Assembly (NCBI GenBank): GCA_026008535.1
Contig: BRKX01000006.1
Coordinates: forward strand, 40,474,664-40,538,663
DNA length: 64,000 bases
Direction: 5' to 3'
Source of the DNA: Perilla frutescens
Lineage: Eukaryota; Streptophyta; Magnoliopsida; Lamiales; Lamiaceae
Shown here: piece after piece, positions 46,346 through 57,245 of the stretch
How the letters are laid out: each line of letters opens with the position of its first letter
How positions within the stretch are numbered: the first letter of the stretch is position 1
Notes under the pieces: generated by a model
Seen by the model: the letters and a program-made list of their open reading frames with translations, nothing else
Told to the model about the DNA's origin: nothing
Databases searched by the model: none
Position numbers and translations under genes: made by a program

Positions 46346-49300
46346 TGGCTCTGCCGAGGATTTATTCTATGGTAAATTCAAATTGTATGTTTAAATCTGT
46401 AGATGGATTTTAATTTTAAAATTTTCAGATTTAATTAGTTCATGGAGTTCGAATTTTTGGACAAAAAAATTGGAGATGAATTTTTGGTGTAGTTCGAAAA
46501 TTCTCAATTCTTGTTCCTTGGTATTTTCGAATTTTTGGTATTAAATTTGGGAAGGGATTTTGATGTTTATCAATATTTCCAAATTTAATTCTAATGTTGG
46601 TTCGAAAATTAGAGATTAAAAATTGTTATGGATTTTTCAAAGTCCTAATTTTTAATCCTATGCTTTTCGTATATATTGTTTTGAATTGGGAATGATTTGT
46701 TGACTAAAATCAACTTTTCCAACTTTTAGAGATCATATGGTACGAAAATTATGGTAATTAAATTCCCTAAATTTGTTTTTCATAATTTCGTCCCCTATAA
46801 TTCAATTTGGAAAAGAATTTTGATGAAAATCAAAATTTTCATATTTAATTAGGATAGGGTTCGAATTTTATGAGGATTGGAATTGAAGAAGGTAATCTCT
46901 GATGTATATCAAAAGTTATCAAATTCTAATCCAAGTAGGTTTCAAAATAGAATTTTTAAATTTGGTAAGTGTTTGAAGAGGATCAAACTACCATATTTTT
47001 ATTCTAGTAATTTTGATACCTAATCTATAATTTGGAAAGGATTTTGATAAATATCAAATTTCTAAATTATTAATTTTATTTAGGGTATTCGAAATTTGGA
47101 GTTCAAATTTTGAAAATTTGATGTTAAATTAATTCCCTAAATTAATCCATATTTTTCGAAATATATGGAATTAGATTTGGAATAGATTTTTGATATTATC
47201 AAAATTTCCATATCTAATCCTAGAGATATTTTCAAAATATGGGGGATTATAATTGGATAAGGTAATTTTGATGGATATCAAAATTTACCTAATTATAATC
47301 CAAATAGGTTTCAAAATAGAATTTCAAATTTGGAAAGTTTTTGAAGTGGATCAAAATTTTCAGATTTATTATTCTTGGAATTTTTGAAACCTAGTTATTT
47401 AATTTGGAATAGATTTTTGATTAATATCAAAATTTTCAGATTTAATTGTTTAGGGATTTTCGAAAATTAAGGATTTTATTTGGGAAAGATTTTTGATAAA
47501 TATCAAAATTTCCAGATTTATTCCTTATGTAATTTTCGAAGTATTGAGATTTAATTTGGTGGGATATTTTAATTAATTTTAAAATTTTCAAATTTAATCT
47601 TATAGTATTTTCGAAAATTTCAATTTTTAAATTGAAGATAATTTTCGAAAATGATCATGTATGGATATCATATGCAATTTTATGTTTATCACTTAAAATT
47701 TAATAGTTGTTGTATGTAGACGGTTTTTGTTTGCAGGTGATACCAACTATCATGGCTTTTTAATTTATGTGATGTGATGATTTAATTTATGTTGAATGTA
47801 TGGTTGTTGATGGTCGTATGCCGGTTTGGCTACGAGGTTTTTATCCATGAGAAAATCCATGGATTAGACTAGCATTTATTTTATTACGTTGGTTTAATGT
47901 AATAGGAAAAATAAATGTTAGAGTATTTAGATGGAATTTTCGAAATTCCATGTGTCTTGAGTTGTATCTTTTTATTCCTTTATTATTCTAGATATTATTA
48001 GGATTTTCCATAATTAAAATCTTTATCATATGGAAATTGAATATTTAAGATAATGATTACTTTATCCTAGTGGATTTGGATAAGGTAATTGATATCTTTG
48101 AATTTATTCAAATATGATAGGATAATATTTAAATTAGGAATAGAAATCCTTATAGAATTAGATAATGAAAGGGATTCTTCTCAAGAAAAGAAAGTGGAGT
48201 AGCCCCAATCAAGGAAGGACGACATCCCGGACATGTCCCGAAACCCTAAATCCGCGTTAGGGTTTTGGCGAGACACTTGCTGGTGGCGCGGATGACGTCC
48301 AGATTTCCAGAGCTGATTTTCCAAGATTATCTCATGAATACAACATGAGAAATATGCCATGATAGTTGGTTTAAATTATTATGCTTATAATGTTGTGTGG
48401 ATGCATGTCGTGGATGTTTATCATTTTATGTGATGATCTTGCATGCTAATGGGATAAAAATGAAAACCTCAAGTATAAATAACTAAGTGGGAGAGATTCA
48501 TACCAAAGTATGTAGAAATCTCAATCGGTCTCCATTAATCTGGTTTAATTGAGAAGTGATGGACATGCGCGTTGACAATAGGTCATCCTCCCTAACGGAT
48601 GTGTCATATCACTGGACTCTCTAGAAATTAAACCTCTTAATAGATAACTGTAGGACACTGTTAGAATAAATTGACTCCTCCAACTGGAGCAATGAGTTCG
48701 AACTAGTGCCCTTGGGGTGAAGATGATGGTGTTCACACTTAGGTGTAATTTATTAATAAACGTCCACACTAACGTGGCTTATTAATTAGAAGATTACATG
48801 ATCGGGAATGTTTTCCGACTATTAATTTACTTGTCATAAGGAAACTTGACTGGAGATAAATTAAAGTTTAATAACCTATTTAAAAATGAATTTTATAAAC
48901 GTCCACACTAACGTGGCTTATAAGAAACATTTTTAAAATGTCGGTGGATATGCATATAATTCTTTTTGAGGATTTCAATTATATGTTTAGTATCCTAAAT
49001 GGTGTGACTGTACTGCATGTTACTTTTCTGCTATTCTATATTATCTTGGCACTCTCCAACTTGTCTTCTATTCTCAAAAGTTTTATATCGGTGAAATACT
49101 AAAGACTGGATTCGGAACTTAAAACATTGTCTTAAACGGCTGAAGGATTAATTGTACTTGATGAGGAATGTCATAAAAAACTAGTTGCGTATTCTGATGA
49201 AGTAGTGAGAACCTCTTATGGTATAATCTCAAGAAACTCTTCGGACATCAGAATTACACAATAAAATGCATTGCCATGAAAAATCTAATAAGCACCAAGA

Positions 49301-49440
49301 TAGTCGATTCCATTCATGTAAGGGATCACGTTCTCCGGATGATAAGCTACTTATCGGAGATCGAAACCCTGGATGGTGAACAAGATATTGAGTCTTAATC
49401 GACTTGATGTTTAATAGTCTGTCCCTGAAGCTTAAATAAT
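46346..49440 (+). other. Noncoding AT-rich leader of the copia element with degenerate repeats
   Basis: From about 46430 to 47640 a pattern of TTTTGAT(A)AATATCAAAATTT, CAGATTTAAT and ATTTTCGAAAATT recurs every 60 to 130 bases. Beyond it, ATAAACGTCCACACTAACGT followed by GGCTTAT occurs twice (about 48757-48784 and 48895-48922). No credible open frame. The region is unusually long for a plant copia leader. Confidence 0.55.
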
Positions 49441-49444
49441 TCTT

Positions 49445-49670
49445 TTGAACTTTAGGATGATAAAGAATTATGTCACTTTATCAGAAATGTTTGTTGATCT
49501 TCAGACAGCTGAGATGCTAGTGAAAAGTATCACAGAAGCGCAAATGGCTGAGAGAAATGCATCTTCGGGTAAGAAGAGGAATGCATCTCAACCAAAGGAA
49601 GCGTGTAGGGCGATGAAGAAAATGACATAGTTACCTCAAAAGGACTTTAAGTCCAAATGATATGTGCTTC
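49445..49670 (+). pseudogene. Ty1/copia gag C-terminal remnant
   Basis: The frame contains MIKNYVTLSEMFVDLQTAEM, then VKSITEAQMAERNASSGKKR. Directly after it, CFKYNQPRHCKSECP-like residues (about 49662-49720) resemble a damaged CCHC knuckle. Placed just before the pol remnants. No intact gag can be read upstream. Confidence 0.45.
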
Positions 49671-50038
49671 AAGTACAATCAACCGAGACATTGTAAATCT
49701 GAGTGTCCTCTCAAAAGGAAAGGTATCTCTCACTCGTTTGAGTGAAGATGAGATCACTATGTACATGTGCAATGCTATGGTAAAATGGCAGCTATATCAG
49801 TGGGAGACATAGACATACCTTTCAGTAGTGATAGATTTTAGTCTTTAAAATGATTGTCTATATGTGCTAGACTTTAGAAACTTAGTTTCTGTTTCTAAGT
49901 TGGTTTTATGAATTGATATCTTGTTATTTTTGATAACTAGATTGTTATCATGGTTGAGAAACATTTTATCTATTCTGGCACATTGGATGGACATCTTTAA
50001 ATACACTAAAATCTATGTTTAACGCTATAAAATAACTA

Positions 50039-52320
50039 TTGAATACATTGATCAACCTCAATAAAAGGAAAGAATCTTCGCAAAGGAATCAAACCTATCT
50101 TTGGCATCTAAGACTTGGATATACTATTCTTAAGAGGATTCAAAGTTTGATAAACGATGGTCCATTCGTCTCACTGGTCCTAGAATCGTTTCTTTGTGCA
50201 AATCCTGCTAAGAAGGTAAGATGACCAAGTGTCCTTTAAGGCTAAATGAGTAGATTCAAAGAAGTTATTAGGTTTAATTCACTCTGCTTGTATGGCCCTA
50301 GTGACAAGTACCTCTTAGGTGACTTTAGGGATCACTTGGCAGAGAATGGGATTGCATCCCGGTTAACTACGTATGCTATTCAAACAGCAGAATGACGTAG
50401 TGGTGCGAAGAAATTGAATGTTATTGAAAATGGTTAGATGGATGATGAGCTATTCAAAGTTGTTTATTTCGTTTTGCGGATATGACCTAGAAACGACGAT
50501 TGTCTGTTGGATATCCTAGATGAATGAAAAGTGGTTTATTTTATAGTCCTAAGAATTAGAAGGACGTTGTAAGCACTAATGCCCGATTCTTAGAAGAAGA
50601 CTATATAATAAGTCACAAGGTTAAGAACAAGATAGTTCTTAATGGTTTGAGGAAGGGACATTCGAATCCTACACCAAAGTGTACAAGAAGAGGTACCACC
50701 TAATACTGCACAATGTGTCACGAATGTACAGAAAATTCTTCATCGCAGTGGGAGGATTGTACGCCAACCTAATAGATTCCTTAGTCTAGAAGAATCTTCT
50801 GGTTTTCTGGAAAGACTAAATGAATTGGATCCCAGAAACTATGATGGAGTGGTTCAAGATAAGAATGCGGTTTCTTGGAAAATTGCAATAGAATTCAAAA
50901 TGGGATCTATAGATCACCATGATAATGGGAGCTTGTAGAACCACTAAATGGGGGTAAAACTCATTTGGTGAAAGTGGATCTACAAAAGGAAAGAGAGGAT
51001 CCAACAGATTGTTAGATCTGGAATCTCTTGTCGGTTGCTACTCATTTTTAACTTATTTGTTTGGCAAATAGATGTCAAGACAGTTTTTTTTCTGAACGGA
51101 AGTCTTGAGGATAATATCTATATGCGACAAACAAAGGGATTCATTGCTAAAGACCAATAGCACTTAGTGTGCTAGCTCAGAGGTCCATTCGTGGATTTAA
51201 GTAAGCATCAAAATCTTGGAATATCCGATCTAACGAAGTTATCCAGTCATATGAATTTGTGGAGAAATCGGATAAAGGCTGTGTATACAAGAGGCATGAC
51301 GGAAACGTGGTGGTTATCCTAGTACCATATGTTAAATAACAACTTGCTTATTGGGTAACAATGAGAAGGTGTTATCGAACATATGAGTGTGATTGTCCAA
51401 TCATTTCGATATGAAAGATTTGGGCTGATGTACTCATCCCAGGTTACCTATATCGAAAATGTGCTAGCTAGATTCAACATACAGATTCCAAGAAAGGTTT
51501 TATACCTTTCAAGAATGGAATACATCTACTCAAGGAAATGTGCTCCCCAAACACATAATGAGATGGATGAGTGGAAATGAGATTCCTTATGCTTCAGTAA
51601 AAGAAATTCTCACGTATGGTATGCTATGCGCAAAGACCGATATCTACTATGCAGTGGCATAGTGGAAAGATATCAATTTTAACCTTAGTTAAGGACAATG
51701 GACTGTGGAAAAGAGTATTCTCAAGAAGACTTGAGATAGTATGCTTGTTTACTACTCGGACAGTCTAATTGCTTTGGATTATATGGACTTAGTTTTTCCA
51801 AAACCGATAAAAAGGATCAGAGTAAATCTTCCTCAGCATATGTGTTTAAATTGGGAAGGGGAGTTGTGGCATGAAGGAGTAAGGCAGAAATGCATGCTCA
51901 CTCCACCATGAAAGTCAAGTATGTGGCTGGCTCTGAGGCTACGAAAGACTGTACGGCTCCATAGCTTCTTGTTGGACTCGGGTGTGGTTCCTGATTTGCC
52001 TTCGGAGTATCACGGCACACTGTGATAACTCCAGTGCAGTAGCAAATTTGAAAAGGAATCCAGAGTCCATGGGACAATTAACACATAGGATTAAAGTACC
52101 ACCTTATACAAAATATAAGGGAGGAAGATGTGGCAGTGGTCAAGATTGCATTGGAAGACAAAAATGGATATCCCATTCACGAGCCTTCCAAGCTCAGACC
52201 TTCAATGGTCAAGTGGAGATAATGGGAGTTGCTGCAGACCCGGGGCAGTTTTGGAGTTTATGTTATGTTGGAGAGTTAGCCAGTGTGTTGTTTATACTTG
52301 AAAGACATGCTTCGAGTATA
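50039..52320 (+). pseudogene. Ty1/copia pol remnant (integrase, RT, RNase H) with many stops
   Basis: Recognisable pieces in order: the GAG-pre-integrase YLWHLRLGYTILKRIQSL (about 50090-50150); RT WQIDVKTVFFLNGSLEDN with IYMRQTKGF (about 51066-51155); SWNIRSNEVIQSYEFVEKS (about 51215-51270); a region where YVDD should be reads VPYVK then stop (about 51325-51340); DMKDLG near 51410; IPYASVKEIL near 51585; and the RNase H-like HCDNSSAVANLKRNPES (about 52015-52065). Numerous stops and a lost YVDD make it non-functional. Domain order confirms Ty1/copia. Confidence 0.7.
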
Positions 52321-52330
52321 AGTGGGAGAT
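52316..52330 (+). other. Polypurine tract of the copia element
   Basis: GTATAAGTGGGAGAT directly before the 3' LTR start TGTTGG. It matches the usual plant copia AAGTGGGAGA. Confidence 0.75.
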
Positions 52331-53792
52331 TGTTGGTTTTGTATACTGGAAAGTTTGTCTTTGTATACAATAAACAATATTAAGATAATATAGATTGAAT
52401 AATAATTTCATTCACTGTTTGTGTATATATTTATTGTTATATATTTATATGCATGGTTCCATATACTTGCATTGTAGATGATATGGTGTGGGTCAACATA
52501 TGGTAGAGATCATATCATCGGATTCCTTGCAATGTATTAAAAGGCTCACGGCATAGATGGTCCTGAACCCACCATTGGTACACCGTAGAATAATCTGATA
52601 GTTAGTTTATCTTGACTAACTGATTATTCTAGTACACTGGCTTGTGTATTGAGCAGGATCACGATAGGATATTGTTCTCTATTCTGACCTTAAGTGAGAG
52701 AATAAAGATCCACAGAGTTCGGGTTCTGAACTCATGTTTTATTGATGAGCATATGTGTGCATTGTTTGTTACTTTGATTTATCAATGGGTGAGATCCTTT
52801 CATGGGTCAATAAACTCGATATCTTGGGTAATAACAGTGTATACATGATGTGTCATGCAATATGCATGAGCACCGTGTCCTGGTGCGCCAGGTTGATGGT
52901 GTCCCCTTGAAGAAGCACAAGGATCATGGAAAGCCCTGCAGGCAGAATATTAATTTATTCTTATCATGATAAACGGAAATCGTGCAGTACTACTCAAGGA
53001 ACAAGATATTAATTAATTATAGATGTCAGAAGCTTACATAATTAATTAATGGACATTATATCTTAAACATGGGGAATGGCTGAACTAAAGGAGAAAGCAT
53101 ATTCGCAAACATGTATTAAATTGGTAGGTCAGTATTATTTCTTTAGTGGAATAAAAATAATACTTAATTTATTTATTTATATCCATGTCATGGATATTAG
53201 AAATTAAATAAATTAGTAGGCCAATTTAATATTCTTTTAGATCTCTGTTGTAGCCCAATATGACCTAAGTGGACTGGGAATGGAACAAGAGTGGGAGGCC
53301 CAAGCCCAATAGGGCTTGGAGAGTTAATTTTCGCCCCCTCCCCTATAATAAGGGAGGGGGCCACGAAAATTATAAGGAAAAACACATCCAATACAGCCCC
53401 TCTAAGTGCTCTCTTGATTCCTAGAGTTTCCACAACCGTTTAGTAGTCTGCAGCCCACCCTGCATCTAAACAAGGTCCGGGAATACAGCAGAAGACCAAG
53501 AAGTAGAATATTAGAGATGTGTGTTTCGAACACCATGAAGATTCACCATGATCATGTGTTCTCCATCAACAACGGCATTAAATCTTTAATCCCGTGAGCA
53601 ACCCGACAAATTTTGTAAGTACCGATTTCGATAGGTTATATTTTATTCCGCTGCAATAGATTCGAAATTGAAACTTGCATGTTAATTCAACATAGGATAA
53701 TTAATGTCACACATAAAATTATGATTTACATGAGTTAGAATTAATGGCATCCAAATAGATCATGTGGGGTACAATTCGAGAAAACCCCAACA
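52331..53792 (+). repeat. 3' LTR of the copia element
   Basis: TGTTGGTTTTGTATACTGG...GAGAAAACCCCAACA, 1,462 bp. About two dozen substitutions and small indels separate it from the 5' LTR on visual comparison. Confidence 0.85.
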
Positions 53793-53825
53793 TATATATA
53801 TATATATATAAATATATATATATAT
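53793..53825. repeat. (TA)n tract between copia LTR and long-TIR element
   Basis: TA repeat with one AAT interruption. It forms the right flank of the copia element and the left flank of the TIR element starting about 53826. Confidence 0.85.
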
Positions 53826-54928
53826 GAGGCACACTTGTATAAGATCGTCTAATGGATCTCTTACATTACACGGATCTCTATTTAACTCATGAGGCATTCA
53901 TCTTTTTATTTTTTTATTTTTAGTGGTCCCTCTTCCCCTCTCCATCCCCTTTTTCTTTTATTTAGTCTTTTTTTTTTTTCATTTTTTAATTTTTTTTATT
54001 TTTTTATAAATATATATTTAATTTTTTTGAATTAATTTATTTTTTTGAAATAAATATATACTATAAAATGAAATTAGTGAACCCTAAAATTGAATTGAAT
54101 TAATTTAATTTTTATATCTAGTGTCTCACTTAATGCATTCGTTCGACGCTAACGCACGAGCTCATGCACTGGGCTCGATATAAAATGAAGATTAAAAAAA
54201 TAGAAGAAAAAAAAACAAAAAAAAATCAAGAAAATAAAAAAAAAAGAAAAAAAAAAGAAAATGGCGGTTGCCAGATGCTTCATATGTAATGATATTTCAC
54301 TTCATTATTAGTGATATTTTAATTCATTATGTATGGAGTAAAGTATCACTAATTATATGTCGAAATATCATTTAATATGAATCGAAGTATCATTAACTAC
54401 AAAGTGTTTTCACATGCTAAGAAAAAAAATGAATTATTTTCTACATAAATCATAATGTGGACTTCTAATTTATTTAATTCATTCATCTTTTTTTTAATAT
54501 GTTTGTTCATGCTCCAGACAACAGGTATTACTATGTATGAAGTAAAATATCACTAGCAATGTAGCGAAGTATCATTACCTATGAAGCGTCTGACAGCCCT
54601 CAATTTCTTTTCTTTTTGATTTTTTTTATTTTTCAATTTTTTTTAAATCTTCATTTTATATCGAACCCAGTGCATGAGCCCACACATTAGCATCCGGAAA
54701 ATGCATTTAGTTAGACGCCAGATACAAAAATTAAATTAATTTAATTCAATTTTAGGGTTCAGTAATTTTATTTTATGGTATATATTTATTTCAAAAAAAT
54801 TAAATATATATTTATAAAAAAATTAAAAAATTAAAAAGTAAAAAAAAAATACTAAAAAATGGAAAAGGGGATTGAGAGGAAAAGGGGGACCACTGAAGAG
54901 AGAGGGAGAGATGACCACCTCATGGGTC

Positions 54929-56236
54929 CAGGGGCGGATCTAGGGGGAGCCCCTTGATCGGAATATCGCCAGAGAATGGCTATGGAGAGTGGTTGATCTT
55001 TCTGCCTCAGCCCCCTCAATCTTTCGGCCTTGATGGCATTTCTGGAGGATTAATATGATCTTCGGAGGTGATGAGATGAGGGAAGAAAAAATAATGAAAG
55101 ATGATGACATTTTTTTTTTCTGCAACCATTTTGCTGTAGCGTGACTGCTTGAGGAGGTGAAGAGAAAGGAGAGGAGAGAGTAGAGAGTAGAGAGATGGGG
55201 AGGAGGAGAGAAAAGAAGGGAAAGGTGGGCCACAGGGAATCTCTAACATTTAAACTATTTTAATAAATTATATTTTATAAAAAAAATAATGATGGATAAG
55301 AGAGAGTATAAAAGCATTTCCCTTTAAACAAAAAATGGACAACAATCACTCAATCGGATCATGTCATTTTTATTCTATTTTATATTTTTTTAGTCTAAAT
55401 ACTAGTTTTTATTTATTTATGATTTATCCTTATTTTGTCCTTTTGATATCCGCTTTAATTTTATTATTTTAATTTTGTTAAACATATATTTATAGTCTAA
55501 AGCTTTATTATTTTGATTTTGTTAAATATATATAATTATATTTATAGATTATTAAATTAAATTTGGGTGTTTGAAACTTAGAATTTCAAATAGAGATATC
55601 ACGGATTTTAATTGGCATTAAAAATTTAGAATTCTATATTTATTAAGTAGATGTTATAAGTTGTGATTGAATGTAATCTATTTTACTCCCTCCATTTCGT
55701 TTTGATTGTTGTTTTAGTTTTTTTTTTTATCTAGAATTAATTAATTTTATGGATTAATATACTCATCGCTTATATATAACATAAAACTTTAATCACTTAT
55801 ATTTTTCTAAAAATAAAATAATATTTTCCATATTTTTTAGAATTTGAGATAGGGTTAAAATTGGAGGAGATGGTGTGAAAATTTATAAAACAACAAATAT
55901 TTTGATAAAAAAAAAAACTAAAACAACAATCAAAACGAAATGGAAGGAGTCTTATTCTTTTTAAATTTATATTTATGTATAATATAGTGATTTTTTAAAT
56001 GTAAAAATAATATTATTTCACTAAAGAAAAAAAATAAAAAGAAATAAGTTGTGTTAACAAAAAAAAATCATATATGTGCTTATATAAAATGAGAACTAAA
56101 TGCATAAAAGGGTGGGAACCATCAGTTTCTCTCACTATTTTTCTTCGATCGCACAAACAAATATAACATGAAGGAACCATCGTTCATCACAAAGCAATAT
56201 AGCCCCCCTTAAAGAAAATTTATGATTCCGCCACTG
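54929..56236. mobile_element. Non-autonomous hAT element, 8-bp TSD CATGGGTC
   Basis: It starts CAGGGGCGGATCTAGGGGG and ends GATTCCGCCACTG (inverted CAGTGGCGGAATC). This is the common plant hAT terminus CAGNGGCGGA. CATGGGTC flanks both ends (54921-54928 and 56237-56244), the 8-bp duplication of hAT. Length 1,308 bp. No hAT transposase is visible; the minus-strand frames at 54940-55249 are low-complexity. A Stowaway-like MITE lies inside. Confidence 0.8.
55686..55949. mobile_element. Stowaway-like MITE nested in the hAT element
   Basis: CTCCCTCCATTTCGTTTTG and GATTGTTGTTTTAGTTTTTT at the left are matched by the inverse at the right (AACTAAAACAACAATC, AAAACGAAATGGAAGGAG). TA precedes the left end; the right flank reads TC, so the TSD is imperfect. 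264 bp. Related to the element at 59151-59383. Confidence 0.65.
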
Positions 56237-56290
56237 CATGGGTCAAATAGAGATCCGTTACGGTTCACCCAAGTCTCTCTCTCTCTCTAT

Positions 56291-57074
56291 ATATATCCCT
56301 AAATTATTTTTAGTAGATTATTTATGAATCACTTTTGGAACGTGAACCACAGGAGTTTCCCTGGAGTTCCTACAAGCTTGTCTTGAAAGCCTGAATGAAT
56401 GAGCACCTTCGAACTTATAAGCTTGCCTTCAAAGCCTTGATATCCTTAAAGGCTTGCTTGCATGCCTTGCTTTCAAAACAAGCTTGTATTCAAAGTCTTT
56501 ATCTCTATACATACTCATACTCAATTCAGAGCCTCCATCCATGGGGGGATTAAGTTAAAGTGATGATATCTTTAAAGAAACATTTTTTTCTAAAAGAAAA
56601 TAAATACAACTTGAATACTCTTACAAGAAGAACATGCATGACACAACTTTTTGGAAACAGAACAAGTTGAAAAAGGAAAGTTGTAGTAATAGTTATTGGA
56701 ATCATTCAAAAGGTTGGCTTCGCCGGCCATAACTTTTTGGAAAGATAAATTATATTCCAAGAATAAAGGCCATATATGCACACTTTAGATCCTCTAATTT
56801 CAAATTGTGTGTGCGTCATTCAATTTTAATTCTTTAAGTTTACTATAATTTTATAATTTTTTTAGGTCTATAATTATTTTTTAATATTTAATTTGTATTT
56901 TTTAGTTAATATTATTGATTTTTGAGGTTGATTATTCCAAACTTAAGGTATATAATTTTTTAAAATTTTTATTTTGGCAATTAATATTAATTATGATTAG
57001 TTATAATGTAATAAATTTTATTTTTACAAAAAAACATTATTAACAATATATATAATTTTAATATTGACACATGA
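56291..57074. other. AT-rich intergenic DNA with short CTTGCCTTCAAAGCC repeats
   Basis: At about 56370-56500 a degenerate unit (AAGCTTGTCTTGAAAGCCTG, AAGCTTGCCTTCAAAGCCTTG, AAGCTTGTATTCAAAGTC) recurs three to four times. The rest shows no gene. Confidence 0.5.
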
Positions 57075-57184
57075 TTTTTTTTTTTTACTCACACACCCGA
57101 CCTGTGGTATTGAAGAGATTCGAATCCGTGACCTTTAGTCTCCAAATAACCTCATTCCACCACTAGGTCATCCCCACCGGGACT
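57075..57184 (-). mobile_element. tRNA-derived SINE
   Basis: On the minus strand it begins CCCGGTGGGGATGACCTAGT, containing an A-box-like TGACCTAGTGGTGG. A B-box-like GGATTCGAATC lies about 45 bp later, and it ends GTGTGTGAGTAAAAAAAAAAA. The layout (A box, B box, A-tail) is that of plant tRNA-derived SINEs. No TSD was identified. Confidence 0.55.
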
Positions 57185-57245
57185 AGAGGATCTCTACTTT
57201 ACATGTAATAGTATGTAACAGTAAGACTGAACATAATTTAAAATT

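Larger units (their letters stand above)
44862..53792 (+). mobile_element. Complete Ty1/copia element with decayed coding region
   Basis: It has paired LTRs (44862-46325 and 52331-53792), a primer site after the first and a purine tract before the second. Flanking TATAT on both sides is consistent with a TSD but lies in TA repeats. The 6-kb interior has about 3 kb of noncoding AT-rich DNA, then gag and pol remnants in copia order full of stops and frameshifts. The LTRs differ at only about two dozen sites by eye, so insertion was recent relative to the decay of pol. Confidence 0.85.
53826..56290. mobile_element. TA-flanked long-TIR (foldback-like) element, interrupted by hAT
   Basis: The left arm (GAGGCACACTTGTATAAG, CACGGATCTCTATTTAACTC, AGTGGTCCCTCTTCCCCTC, then AT-rich DNA to GGGCTCGATATAAAATGAAG at about 54195) is the inverse of the right arm (54640-54928, then 56245-56290). 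Arms are about 380 bp around a core of about 440 bp. The right arm is split by the hAT element at 54929-56236. TA repeats flank both ends (53793-53825; 56285-56297 after a CT run). No transposase frame. Confidence 0.7.

Noticed and set aside
48230..48330. GC-elevated patch (CCCGGACATGTCCCGAAACCC...) in the copia leader as a captured gene
   Set aside because: Too short and no protein similarity recognised in any frame.
54940..55249. Ser/Leu-rich minus-strand frames inside the hAT element
   Set aside because: Produced by purine-rich GGAGAGAAAG sequence; no BED or hAT dimerisation domain visible.
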